7,894 bases of DNA from Limnohabitans sp. (GTDB lineage: Bacteria; Pseudomonadota; Gammaproteobacteria; Burkholderiales; Burkholderiaceae_C): contig VEQI01000144.1 in the NCBI GenBank assembly GCA_018883305.1, positions 1 to 7,894 of the forward strand. The letters are read 5' to 3'. A model generated the notes under the pieces. The model saw only the letters and a program-made list of their open reading frames with translations, made no database searches and had not been told where the DNA came from. Both the position numbers and the translations under genes were made by a program. Below, piece after piece: positions 1-6,566 of this stretch. Within the stretch, counting starts at the first letter, position 1. The number at the start of each line of letters is the position of its first letter.

Positions 1-291
1 GGCCCCATCACCATGGCCGAATATGCCGGCAAATCCGCGGCGTTGGGTCTGTCGGCGTACCTGGGGTTTTTGGCCCTGATCAGCGTGAGTCTGGGGGTGC
101 TGAATTTGCTCCCCATTCCAGTCCTCGACGGGGGGCACCTGATGTATCATCTTTGGGAGGCTCTCACGCGTCGGCCGCCGTCACCACGCTGGCTGGAAAT
201 GCTGAATCGCCTGGGGTTGTCGATCGTCATCCTGCTGATGTTGCTTGCCTTGCGCAACGACCTCATGCGATGGTGGCCGCTGGCACCCTGA
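1..291 (+). CDS. rseP: RseP site-2 intramembrane zinc metalloprotease, C-terminal part (5' end outside window)
   Basis: The reading frame is open from base 1 and ends at a TGA at 289-291, leaving the last 96 residues of a protein that is usually about 450 long. It begins with the segment GPITMAEYAGKSA, followed by a hydrophobic stretch and the NLLPIPVLDGG motif; the Asp codon at 127-129 is the third zinc ligand in site-2 proteases. A last hydrophobic segment (about positions 206-261, LSIVILLMLLAL) fits the final membrane helix. Family knowledge: RseP is an inner-membrane protease that cuts the anti-sigma factor RseA after a first cut by DegS, freeing sigma-E, and also clears signal-peptide remnants. 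The HExxH motif and PDZ domains would lie upstream and cannot be checked. The position directly before bamA is the usual one. An internal ATG at 13 is not the real start, because the conserved GPI precedes it. Confidence 0.95.
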   Translation, partial: GPITMAEYAGKSAALGLSAYLGFLALISVSLGVLNLLPIPVLDGGHLMYHLWEALTRRPPSPRWLEMLNRLGLSIVILLMLLALRNDLMRWWPLAP

Positions 292-333
292 GCGTGGCCT
301 GAAAGACTGCCAGCAACACCACAAGAAACACCT

Positions 334-2631
334 ATGACCCACCACTTGATGCGGCCCTTTCTGACCTTGTTGAGAGGGGTGGTTGCCTGTCTGGTCATGG
401 TTCAACTGGCTTGGGCGGTGGAGCCCTTTGAAATCAAGGACATCCGCATCGAGGGCTTGCAGCGGGTGGAGCCTGGCACCGTGTTTGCCAGCACCCCGTT
501 TCGCATTGGCGATACCTACACCGATGACAAGGCCACCTCGGCCATTCGCACACTGTTCGGACTGGGCCTGTTCAAGGACTTGCGCATCGATGTCAACAAC
601 GGTGTGGTGGTGATCGTGGTGGAAGAGCGCCCCGTGATTGCCGCCGTGGATTTCGTGGGGGCCAAGGAGTTTGACAAAGAGGTGCTGCGCAAGTCGCTGC
701 GCGATGTGGGTCTGGCGGAAGGTCGTCCCTATGACCGTGCGCTGGCTGATCGGGCAGAACAAGAACTCAAGCGCCAGTACATCAACCGCAGTCTGTACGG
801 CGCGGAAGTCATCACCACCATCACGCCCATCGAGCGTAACCGTGTCAACCTGACGTTCAGCGTCATTGAGGGGGATGTCTCCAAGATCAAGGACATTCGC
901 ATTGTTGGCAACAAGGTGTTCAGCGAGTCCACCTTGCGTGACCAGTTCGACCTCAACACCGGCAACTGGTTGAGCTGGTACACCAAGTCCGACCGTTATT
1001 CCCGTGCCAAGCTCAACGCCGACCTGGAAACGCTTCGCTCCTACTACCTCAGTCGCGGCTATCTGGAGTTTCGCGTGGACTCCACCCAGGTCTCCATCTC
1101 GCCCAACAAGCAGGACATCACCATCACCATCAACGTCACCGAAGGCGAGCGTTTCGGTGTGGCCGCCGTTCGCCTGGAGGGCTATTTCCTGGGGCGTGAT
1201 GAAGAGTTCAAGTCACTGGTGACCATCAAGCCCGGCCAGCCTTACAACGTCAACGATGTGACGCAAACGGTCAAGGCCTTTTCGGATTACTTCGGCAACT
1301 TCGGGTTTGCCTTTGCCCGCATTGAGCCACGTCCCGACATTGACCGTGCCTCCAATCTGGTGACGGTGGTGTTGCAGGCTGACCCTTCTCGGCGGGCCTA
1401 CGTGCGACGCATCAATGTCTCTGGCAATGCACGCACACGCGACGAAATCATTCGTCGCGAGTTCCGCCAGATGGAGTCCGCCTGGTATGACGGCGACCGC
1501 ATCCGTCTCTCACGGGACCGTGTGGAGCGTCTGGGTTTTTTCAAGGAAGTCACAGTGGACACCCAGGAAGTGGCAGGCTCGCCTGACCAGGTGGACCTGG
1601 TGGTCAACGTGGTGGAAAAACCCACCGGGGCCTTGCAGATCGGAGCGGGTTACTCTTCCTTTGAAAAGTTGTTCCTGACCTTTGGTATCCAGCAGGACAA
1701 CATCTTCGGCACGGGCAACTACCTGGGCACTCAGGTCAGCACCAGCAAGTACAACCAGATTTTCACGGTGAACTACACCGATCCGTACTTCACGGATGAT
1801 GGCATTGCACGCACAGTCGATTTCTTCCATCGCGCGTCCAAGCCCTACATTGAGCAGGCCGGCAATTACCGACTCATCACCACCGGACTGGGTTTGCGTT
1901 TTGGCATTCCGGCCAGCGAGCTGTCGCGCTTCACCGTGGGCGCCTCGGTGGAAGAGACCACCATCCAGGTGGGTTCCAGCATGCCGGCCGCCTACCTCAA
2001 TTACGTGGAGCGTTTTGGCACCACCAGTCGCTCCACGCCGCTGTCACTGGGCTGGGTGCGTGATTCGCGTGACAGCCCGATTGTTCCCACCCGTGGCGGT
2101 CTGTCCCGCGTGTATTCCGATTGGGCCGTGGCGGGTGACACGCGCTATGTGCGTTACGGCGGTGGTCATCAGCAGTTCATTGCGCTCACCAAGCAGTACA
2201 GCCTCGCACTCAATGCCGACGTGGGCTTTGGCAAAGGCCTGTCGGGCTATCCCTATCCGGTGTTCAAAAATTACTTCGTGGGTGGTCTGGGCTCTGTGCG
2301 TGGCTTCGACCAAGGCTCGCTGGGACCTCGTGATCTGACCGGCCTGATCCTGGGCGGCACCAAGAAGGTGGTCATGAACGCCGAGTTCCAGATGCCGTTC
2401 CCGGGTGCGGGCAACGACCGAACCCTGCGTCTGTACACCTTCCTTGACGCCGGCAACGTGTATGGTGAGTACGACAAGATCGATGTCTCCACCCTGCGCA
2501 GCTCGTTTGGCATGGGCTTTAGCTGGGTGTCCCCCATGGGCCCGCTGCGTCTGGCCATTGCCCGGCCCATCACCAAGTTCGCTGGCGATAGAATCTTGCC
2601 CTTGCAATTCCAAGTTGGAAATACCTTCTGA
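334..2631 (+). CDS. bamA: BamA, outer-membrane protein assembly factor (Omp85 family)
   Basis: This 765-residue protein is the central insertase of the BAM complex, folding beta-barrel proteins into the outer membrane. Residues 1-28 form a signal peptide with a hydrophobic core and a likely cut after AWA (A28). Five POTRA repeats follow, at roughly 32-98, 101-180, 182-270, 273-352 and 354-429; each has the pattern I-x-I-x-G near its start or a diverged version of it. The barrel occupies about 431-765. It contains the hallmark VRGF motif of loop 6 at 655-658 and ends in Phe, as expected for an outer-membrane barrel. Length is within the normal family range (about 760-810). ATG 334 is preceded only by a weak purine run (AAGAAA); ATG 349 is an alternative that would still give a signal peptide. 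The gene lies 42 bases after rseP and its stop overlaps the skp start. Confidence 0.98.
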   Translation: MTHHLMRPFLTLLRGVVACLVMVQLAWAVEPFEIKDIRIEGLQRVEPGTVFASTPFRIGDTYTDDKATSAIRTLFGLGLFKDLRIDVNNGVVVIVVEERPVIAAVDFVGAKEFDKEVLRKSLRDVGLAEGRPYDRALADRAEQELKRQYINRSLYGAEVITTITPIERNRVNLTFSVIEGDVSKIKDIRIVGNKVFSESTLRDQFDLNTGNWLSWYTKSDRYSRAKLNADLETLRSYYLSRGYLEFRVDSTQVSISPNKQDITITINVTEGERFGVAAVRLEGYFLGRDEEFKSLVTIKPGQPYNVNDVTQTVKAFSDYFGNFGFAFARIEPRPDIDRASNLVTVVLQADPSRRAYVRRINVSGNARTRDEIIRREFRQMESAWYDGDRIRLSRDRVERLGFFKEVTVDTQEVAGSPDQVDLVVNVVEKPTGALQIGAGYSSFEKLFLTFGIQQDNIFGTGNYLGTQVSTSKYNQIFTVNYTDPYFTDDGIARTVDFFHRASKPYIEQAGNYRLITTGLGLRFGIPASELSRFTVGASVEETTIQVGSSMPAAYLNYVERFGTTSRSTPLSLGWVRDSRDSPIVPTRGGLSRVYSDWAVAGDTRYVRYGGGHQQFIALTKQYSLALNADVGFGKGLSGYPYPVFKNYFVGGLGSVRGFDQGSLGPRDLTGLILGGTKKVVMNAEFQMPFPGAGNDRTLRLYTFLDAGNVYGEYDKIDVSTLRSSFGMGFSWVSPMGPLRLAIARPITKFAGDRILPLQFQVGNTF

Positions 2632-3140
2632 TGAAAACTTCCCTGCGTTTCTTCTGGCCCGCCTTGGCGCTGTGTGCCTTGTCGCTGACTGCCCAAGCCC
2701 AGGAATTCCGGATCGGGTTCGTCAACACGGATCGTATCTTCCGCGAATCTGCCCCGGCCAAGGCCTCGCAGACGAAGCTGGAGCAAGAATTCGCCAAGCG
2801 TGAAAAAGAGCTGGTTGACATGGGCAACACCCTCAAGTCCGCCTCCGAGCGCTTTGAGCGCGACGCACCCACGCTGTCCGAAACCCAGCGCAACACCCGC
2901 CAGAAACAGCTGGTGGACCAAGACCGCGAATTCCAGCGCAAGCGCCGTGAATTCCAGGAAGACCTCAACACCCGCAAGAACGAAGAGTTCCAGCAAGTGT
3001 TGGAGCGCGCCAATCGCGTGGTCCGTCAGGTGGCCGAAAGTGAAAAGTACGACCTGGTGCTCCAGGAAGCCGTCTACATCAACCCCAAACACGACATCAC
3101 CGAGAAGGTCATCAAGGCCATCAACGGCGGCGCCAAGTAA
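2631..3140 (+). CDS. skp: Skp/OmpH-family periplasmic chaperone
   Basis: This 169-residue protein belongs to the Skp (OmpH) family, trimeric periplasmic chaperones that hold unfolded outer-membrane proteins and pass them to BamA. Residues 1-23 are a signal peptide (MKTSLRFF start, Ala/Leu-rich core, likely cut after AQA). The mature protein starts with the family segment FRIGFVNTDRIF, then has a long charged helical region (about 45-130) rich in Lys, Glu, Arg and Gln, as expected for the coiled-coil tentacles. It closes with the conserved YDLVLQEAVYINPKHDIT segment and a final helix. The ATG shares its A with the bamA stop (TGATG), which implies translational coupling. A GGA about 11 bases upstream is the only ribosome-binding hint. 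Length matches the family (about 160-180). Confidence 0.96.
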   Translation: MKTSLRFFWPALALCALSLTAQAQEFRIGFVNTDRIFRESAPAKASQTKLEQEFAKREKELVDMGNTLKSASERFERDAPTLSETQRNTRQKQLVDQDREFQRKRREFQEDLNTRKNEEFQQVLERANRVVRQVAESEKYDLVLQEAVYINPKHDITEKVIKAINGGAK

Positions 3141-3143
3141 GCC

Positions 3144-3155
3144 GAGGTCGCCTTG
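3144..3155 (+). promoter_or_regulatory. Ribosome-binding site and TTG start of lpxD
   Basis: GAGG at 3144-3147 lies five bases before TTG at 3153. The skp stop TAA (3138-3140) is in the same reading frame as lpxD, so only four codons (GCC GAG GTC GCC) lie between that stop and this TTG. None of those four is a start codon, and the next in-frame ATG is about 100 codons downstream, inside the protein body. This sets TTG as the most upstream possible start, and the protein from here begins with the family-like MRLGQIIDALGGSL. Confidence 0.75.
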
Positions 3156-4133
3156 CGGCTTGGCCAGATCATCGATGCGCTGGGTGGCAGCCTCTCGGGC
3201 TCACCGGATCTGCGCATCGATCGGCTTGCGCCGCTGGACACCGCAACCCCACACAGCCTGAGCTTTGTCAGTCAGGCTCGGTATTTGAGCGGGGTGGACA
3301 CCACCCAGGCCAGCGCCGTCATTGTTCGACCCGAGTGGCAGTCCCGCGCCGAATCTGCAGGTCTGGCCTGCATCATCACCCCAGACCCCTATTTGTACTT
3401 TGCGCGCCTCACTCAGTGGTGGCGCGCTCAGCAGCGCCCTCGGTCCGAAGGTCCGATGATCCACCCCAGTGCGGTCGTGGATCCCACAGCCCAGGTGCAT
3501 CCCACGGCGCGTATTGGCCCCCTGTGTGTGGTGGAAGCTGGTGCCCAGGTCGGAGCCCACAGTTGGCTCAAGTCGCGTGTCACCCTTGGCGAGGATTGCC
3601 GTGTCGGTGAACGCTGCATCCTTCATTCGGGCGTCGTGATTGGTGCCGATGGTTTTGGCTTTGCCCCGCAGGCATCTGGTTGGGTGAAGATCGAACAACT
3701 GGGCGCGGTGCGCATCGGCAACGATGTGGAAATTGGCGCCAACAGCTGCGTGGATCGCGGCGCGCTGGATGACACCGTGATTGAAGACGGCGTCAAACTG
3801 GACAACCTGGTGCAGATTGGTCACAACGTGGTGGTTGGCGCGAACACCGCCATGGCCGGTTGTGCGGGGGTGGCCGGTTCGGCGCGCATCGGTGCAGGTT
3901 GCACCATTGGGGGTGGGGCTGTGGTGCTGGGCCACCTGACCCTGGCCGATGGCGTGCATGTCTCCGCGGCCTCGGTGGTGATGCGCTCGATCTCGCAGCC
4001 CGGCCAATACAGCGGTGTGTTTCCCATCGACGACAATGCGTCCTGGGAAAAAAATGCCGCCACGCTGCGCCAATTGCATCGGCTGCGCGAGCGCATCCGA
4101 GCCCTAGAACAATCCACAGGACAGACCTCATGA
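3153..4133 (+). CDS. lpxD: LpxD, UDP-3-O-(3-hydroxyacyl)glucosamine N-acyltransferase
   Basis: LpxD carries out the third step of lipid A synthesis in the cytoplasm: it adds a 3-hydroxyacyl chain from acyl carrier protein to the 2-amino group of UDP-3-O-acyl-glucosamine. The 326 residues split into an N-terminal uridine-binding domain (about 1-95, with the LSFVSQARYL segment), a left-handed beta-helix of hexapeptide repeats (about 105-280), and a C-terminal helix (RQLHRLRERIRALEQ). The likely catalytic His is His224 in the QIGHNV motif, matching the His of E. coli LpxD in QIAHNV. Length is slightly under the common 340. The start is TTG, 12 bases after the skp stop. The stop overlaps the fabZ start as ATGA. 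Val275 stands where I align the Met ruler residue of the E. coli enzyme. Confidence 0.97.
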   Translation: MRLGQIIDALGGSLSGSPDLRIDRLAPLDTATPHSLSFVSQARYLSGVDTTQASAVIVRPEWQSRAESAGLACIITPDPYLYFARLTQWWRAQQRPRSEGPMIHPSAVVDPTAQVHPTARIGPLCVVEAGAQVGAHSWLKSRVTLGEDCRVGERCILHSGVVIGADGFGFAPQASGWVKIEQLGAVRIGNDVEIGANSCVDRGALDDTVIEDGVKLDNLVQIGHNVVVGANTAMAGCAGVAGSARIGAGCTIGGGAVVLGHLTLADGVHVSAASVVMRSISQPGQYSGVFPIDDNASWEKNAATLRQLHRLRERIRALEQSTGQTS

Positions 4134-4573
4134 GCATGGACATCCATCAGATCTTGCGTCAACTGCCGCACCGTTATCCCATCCTGCTGGTGGACCGTGT
4201 GCTGGAGATCGAGAAGGGCAAGAAGATCCGCGCCCTCAAAAATATCTCCATCAATGAGCCATTCTTCACGGGGCATTTTCCCCATCGTCCGGTGATGCCG
4301 GGGGTGTTGATGCTGGAAGCCCTGGCACAAGCGGCGGCGCTGCTGGCTTTTGACACGCTGGGCGTCACGCCGGACGACAAGACGGTGTATTACTTTGCCG
4401 GCATCGATGGTGCACGCTTCAAGCGTCCGGTCGAGCCAGGCGACCAGCTTATCCTGGAGGTGGAACTGCTGCGCATGAAAGCGGGCATTTTCAAGTTCGG
4501 TGCCCGTGCCCTGGTGGGTAGCGAAGTGGCCACCGAGGCCGAGTTGATGTGCACCATGCGGGCCATTGCCTGA
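4130..4573 (+). CDS. fabZ: FabZ, 3-hydroxyacyl-ACP dehydratase
   Basis: FabZ removes water from 3-hydroxyacyl-ACP in fatty acid elongation. It therefore competes with LpxA and LpxD for the same substrate, which explains its place between them. The 147-residue protein is a single hot-dog fold. It carries the helix motif FFTGHFPHRPVMPG with catalytic His49, and LMLEALAQAAA with catalytic Glu63; these two are 14 residues apart, as in E. coli FabZ (His54, Glu68). The PHRYPILLVDRV segment near the N-terminus is also typical. ATG 4130 has AGGA at 4118-4121 eight bases upstream and overlaps the lpxD stop (ATGA). ATG 4136 (MDIHQIL) is a possible alternative two codons later but has poorer spacing. 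The open frame continues upstream into lpxD; that part is out of frame with lpxD and not part of FabZ. Confidence 0.97.
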   Translation: MSMDIHQILRQLPHRYPILLVDRVLEIEKGKKIRALKNISINEPFFTGHFPHRPVMPGVLMLEALAQAAALLAFDTLGVTPDDKTVYYFAGIDGARFKRPVEPGDQLILEVELLRMKAGIFKFGARALVGSEVATEAELMCTMRAIA

Positions 4574-4583
4574 GTTGCAGGCC

Positions 4584-5378
4584 ATGAGTCGAATCCATCC
4601 GACCGCGCTGGTGGATGCTGGCGCCGAAATCGACAGCACCGTCGAGGTGGGGCCCTTCACGGTCATCGGTCCGCATGTGCGTATCGGGGCAGGTACCCGC
4701 GTCGGTGCGCATTGCGTGATTGAGGGGCACACCACCATTGGGCGCGACAACCAGATCTTCCAGTTCAATTCCCTGGGCGCCATTCCGCAGGACAAAAAAT
4801 ACGCGGGCGAGCCATGTGAACTGGTCATTGGGGATCGCAACACGGTGCGCGAGTTCTGCACCTTCAACATCGGCACCGCCACCGATGCCGGCGTGACGCG
4901 CATTGGTCATGACAACTGGATCATGGCCTATGTGCACTTGGCCCACGATTGCCAGATTGGCAACCACACCATCTTTGCCAACAACTCGCAACTGGCGGGG
5001 CATGTGCATGTGGATGACTGGGTCATCCTGGGCGGTTTCACGGTGGTGCACCAGTTCTGTCGGCTGGGGGCACACAGCTTCACGGCCATGAACTCCTTGC
5101 TGTTTGCCGATTTGCCCCCGTTTGTGATGTGTCAGGGTCAACCCGCCCAGGCGCGGTCCATGAACTATGAGGGCTTGCGTCGGCGTGGTTTTTCACCGGA
5201 GCGCGTGCAGGTGGTCAAGGCCATGCACAAGGCGCTGTATCGGGACAACCTCACCCTGGCGCAGGCAGCGGAGCAGATTGCCGCCTTAGGGCAGGCGCAT
5301 CCTTCTTCCGCCGACGATGTGGCCATGATGAACCGCTTTCTGGCGGATTGCTCCGAGCGACGCGGCATCGTGCGCTGA
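4584..5378 (+). CDS. lpxA: LpxA, UDP-N-acetylglucosamine O-acyltransferase
   Basis: LpxA catalyses the first step of lipid A synthesis, moving a 3-hydroxyacyl chain from acyl carrier protein to the 3-hydroxyl of UDP-GlcNAc in the cytoplasm. The 264 residues are close to the 262 of E. coli LpxA. Hexapeptide repeats of a left-handed beta-helix span about 1-185, followed by a helical C-terminal domain containing the family segment NYEGLRRRGFS. The catalytic His is His121 in the VHLAHDC motif (His125 in E. coli). The DDWVILGGFTVVHQFC segment is also conserved. Met169 occupies the chain-length ruler position (Gly173 in E. coli, Met169 in Pseudomonas aeruginosa). ATG 4584 is chosen because MSRIHPTALV is the usual N-terminus; an in-frame TTG at 4566 would overlap fabZ and add six unconserved residues. 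The ribosome-binding site is weak. fabZ ends 10 bases upstream. Confidence 0.97.
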   Translation: MSRIHPTALVDAGAEIDSTVEVGPFTVIGPHVRIGAGTRVGAHCVIEGHTTIGRDNQIFQFNSLGAIPQDKKYAGEPCELVIGDRNTVREFCTFNIGTATDAGVTRIGHDNWIMAYVHLAHDCQIGNHTIFANNSQLAGHVHVDDWVILGGFTVVHQFCRLGAHSFTAMNSLLFADLPPFVMCQGQPAQARSMNYEGLRRRGFSPERVQVVKAMHKALYRDNLTLAQAAEQIAALGQAHPSSADDVAMMNRFLADCSERRGIVR

Positions 5379-5420
5379 GGCGCGCGGGTTGCAGTGATCA
5401 CAGGGACGAAGCGCAGCGAC

Positions 5421-6566
5421 ATGGCGGCCACGCTGAACTCACTGGGCATGGTGGCTGGCGAAGCCTCTGGCGACTTGCTGGCCGCTTTGGTGCTGGCAGG
5501 CGTGAACCAACGCTGGCCGGGCGTGCAATGCATGGGTATTGGTGGACCACGCATGGCAGAGCAGGGCTTCCAGGCCTGGTGGCCGCATGAGCGTCTGGCG
5601 GTGCGCGGCTACATTGAAGTGCTACGCCACTACCGGGACATTGTGGCCATTCGCAACGAGCTGAAAGCGCGCTGGCTGGCCCAGCCGCCGCAAGTGTTCA
5701 TGGGTGTGGATGCCCCGGATTTCAATTTGTCCCTGGCGAAGGCCCTGCGCGAAGCCGGCGTGCCCACCATGCAGATGGTGTGCCCCTCCATCTGGGCCTG
5801 GCGCCCCGAGCGGGTGCAGACCTTGCGTCAGAGTGTGGACCACGTGCTGTGCCTGTTTCCCTTTGAACCCGAATTGCTGAAACAGCACGGCATTGGCGCC
5901 ACCTACATGGGGCATCCGTTGGCGCAGGCCATCCCCATGCATCCAGACAAGGCCGCGGCCCGCCGGCGTCTGGGCCTGCCCGCTGATGCGCGCGTGGTGG
6001 CCTTGCTGCCTGGTAGTCGTGCGTCGGAAATCCAATACCTGGCCGAGCGTTTCGTGCGCACGGCCATGTTGCTTGCACAACAGCATCCCGATTTGCAATT
6101 TGTCTTGCCTGCCGTGCCCTCACTTAAGCCGCGACTGGATGATTTGCTGCAACGCCTGAAGGCCCCCGAACAGTTGCGCGTGTTGTCCGGACAATCGCAT
6201 GATGCACTGGCGGCTTGTGATGTGACGCTGGTGGCCAGCGGCACGGCCACCCTGGAGGCGGCCTTGTTCAAGCGCCCCATGGTGATCGCCTACAACATGC
6301 ACTGGCTGAGCTGGCAGCTGATGCGCCGCCAGCGTTTGCAGCCCTGGGTGGGCTTGCCCAACATCTTGCTGCAAGACCGGGTGGTGCCCGAGTTGTTGCA
6401 AGACCAGGCCACGCCGCAGGCGATGGCGCAAGACCTGATGCACTGGCTGGATTCACCGCAACAGGTGGCAGATTTGCAGCAGCGCTTCGAGCAGTTGCAC
6501 CATACCCTGACCCGAGACACGCCCACATTGGTGACCGATGCGATCCAGGAAGTTCTTGACCGCTGA
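5421..6566 (+). CDS. lpxB: LpxB, lipid A disaccharide synthase (GT19)
   Basis: LpxB joins UDP-2,3-diacylglucosamine and lipid X (2,3-diacylglucosamine 1-phosphate) to form the lipid A disaccharide, releasing UDP, at the inner face of the inner membrane. From ATG 5421 the protein has 381 residues, nearly equal to E. coli LpxB (382). Visible motifs: VAGEASGD at 11-18, GVDAPDFN around 96-102 (with the conserved Asp97 and Asp100), the PSIWAWRPERV segment, LLPGSRASEI at 195-204, and VASGTATLEAAL from 271, which lies in the UDP-binding C-terminal half. A GTG at 5394 is in frame and would add nine residues (ending RSD) that do not resemble the family. AGGGA at 5402-5406 is rather far (14 bases) from the ATG, so the start is moderately sure. 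The last codons overlap rnhB. Confidence 0.96.
   Translation: MAATLNSLGMVAGEASGDLLAALVLAGVNQRWPGVQCMGIGGPRMAEQGFQAWWPHERLAVRGYIEVLRHYRDIVAIRNELKARWLAQPPQVFMGVDAPDFNLSLAKALREAGVPTMQMVCPSIWAWRPERVQTLRQSVDHVLCLFPFEPELLKQHGIGATYMGHPLAQAIPMHPDKAAARRRLGLPADARVVALLPGSRASEIQYLAERFVRTAMLLAQQHPDLQFVLPAVPSLKPRLDDLLQRLKAPEQLRVLSGQSHDALAACDVTLVASGTATLEAALFKRPMVIAYNMHWLSWQLMRRQRLQPWVGLPNILLQDRVVPELLQDQATPQAMAQDLMHWLDSPQQVADLQQRFEQLHHTLTRDTPTLVTDAIQEVLDR
6547..6558 (+). promoter_or_regulatory. Ribosome-binding site and TTG start of rnhB, inside lpxB
   Basis: AGGAAG at 6547-6552 is the best Shine-Dalgarno match near the rnhB start and lies three bases before TTG 6556 (five if only AGGA is counted). The alternative ATG at 6538 has no purine-rich element upstream. 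The signal is built from the codons for the last LpxB residues (IQEVLDR), so the lpxB end and the rnhB initiation signal share the same bases. Confidence 0.5.

Noticed and set aside
292..333. Possible sigma-E promoter or terminator between rseP and bamA
   Set aside because: The 42 bases show no GAACTT/TCTGA-like pair and no stem-loop followed by a T run.
1796..2338. 180-codon plus-strand frame inside bamA
   Set aside because: It is an out-of-frame shadow of the barrel region, rich in Pro, Arg, Ser and Trp, with no independent support.
2271..3092. Minus-strand open frame of 273 codons opposite the bamA end and skp, with a hydrophobic first half
   Set aside because: The hydrophobic part is the antisense image of the Lys/Glu-rich skp codons (AAG and GAG read as CTT and CTC, Leu). 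No family resemblance or ribosome-binding site supports it.
3201..4079. Minus-strand open frame of 292 codons opposite lpxD
   Set aside because: It is His/Gly/Ala/Thr-rich without motif, fully inside a conserved gene on the other strand.
3860..4129. 90-codon in-frame extension upstream of fabZ
   Set aside because: It overlaps the lpxD coding region out of frame, is Arg/Gly/Cys-rich and unlike any FabZ N-terminus; the conserved protein starts at MSMDIHQIL.
3821..4903. Long open frame of 360 codons on the minus strand across lpxD, fabZ and lpxA
   Set aside because: It lies opposite three well-conserved genes, its translation has low-complexity Arg/Pro/Ser/Thr composition with no recognisable motif, and long antisense frames are expected in GC-rich genes.
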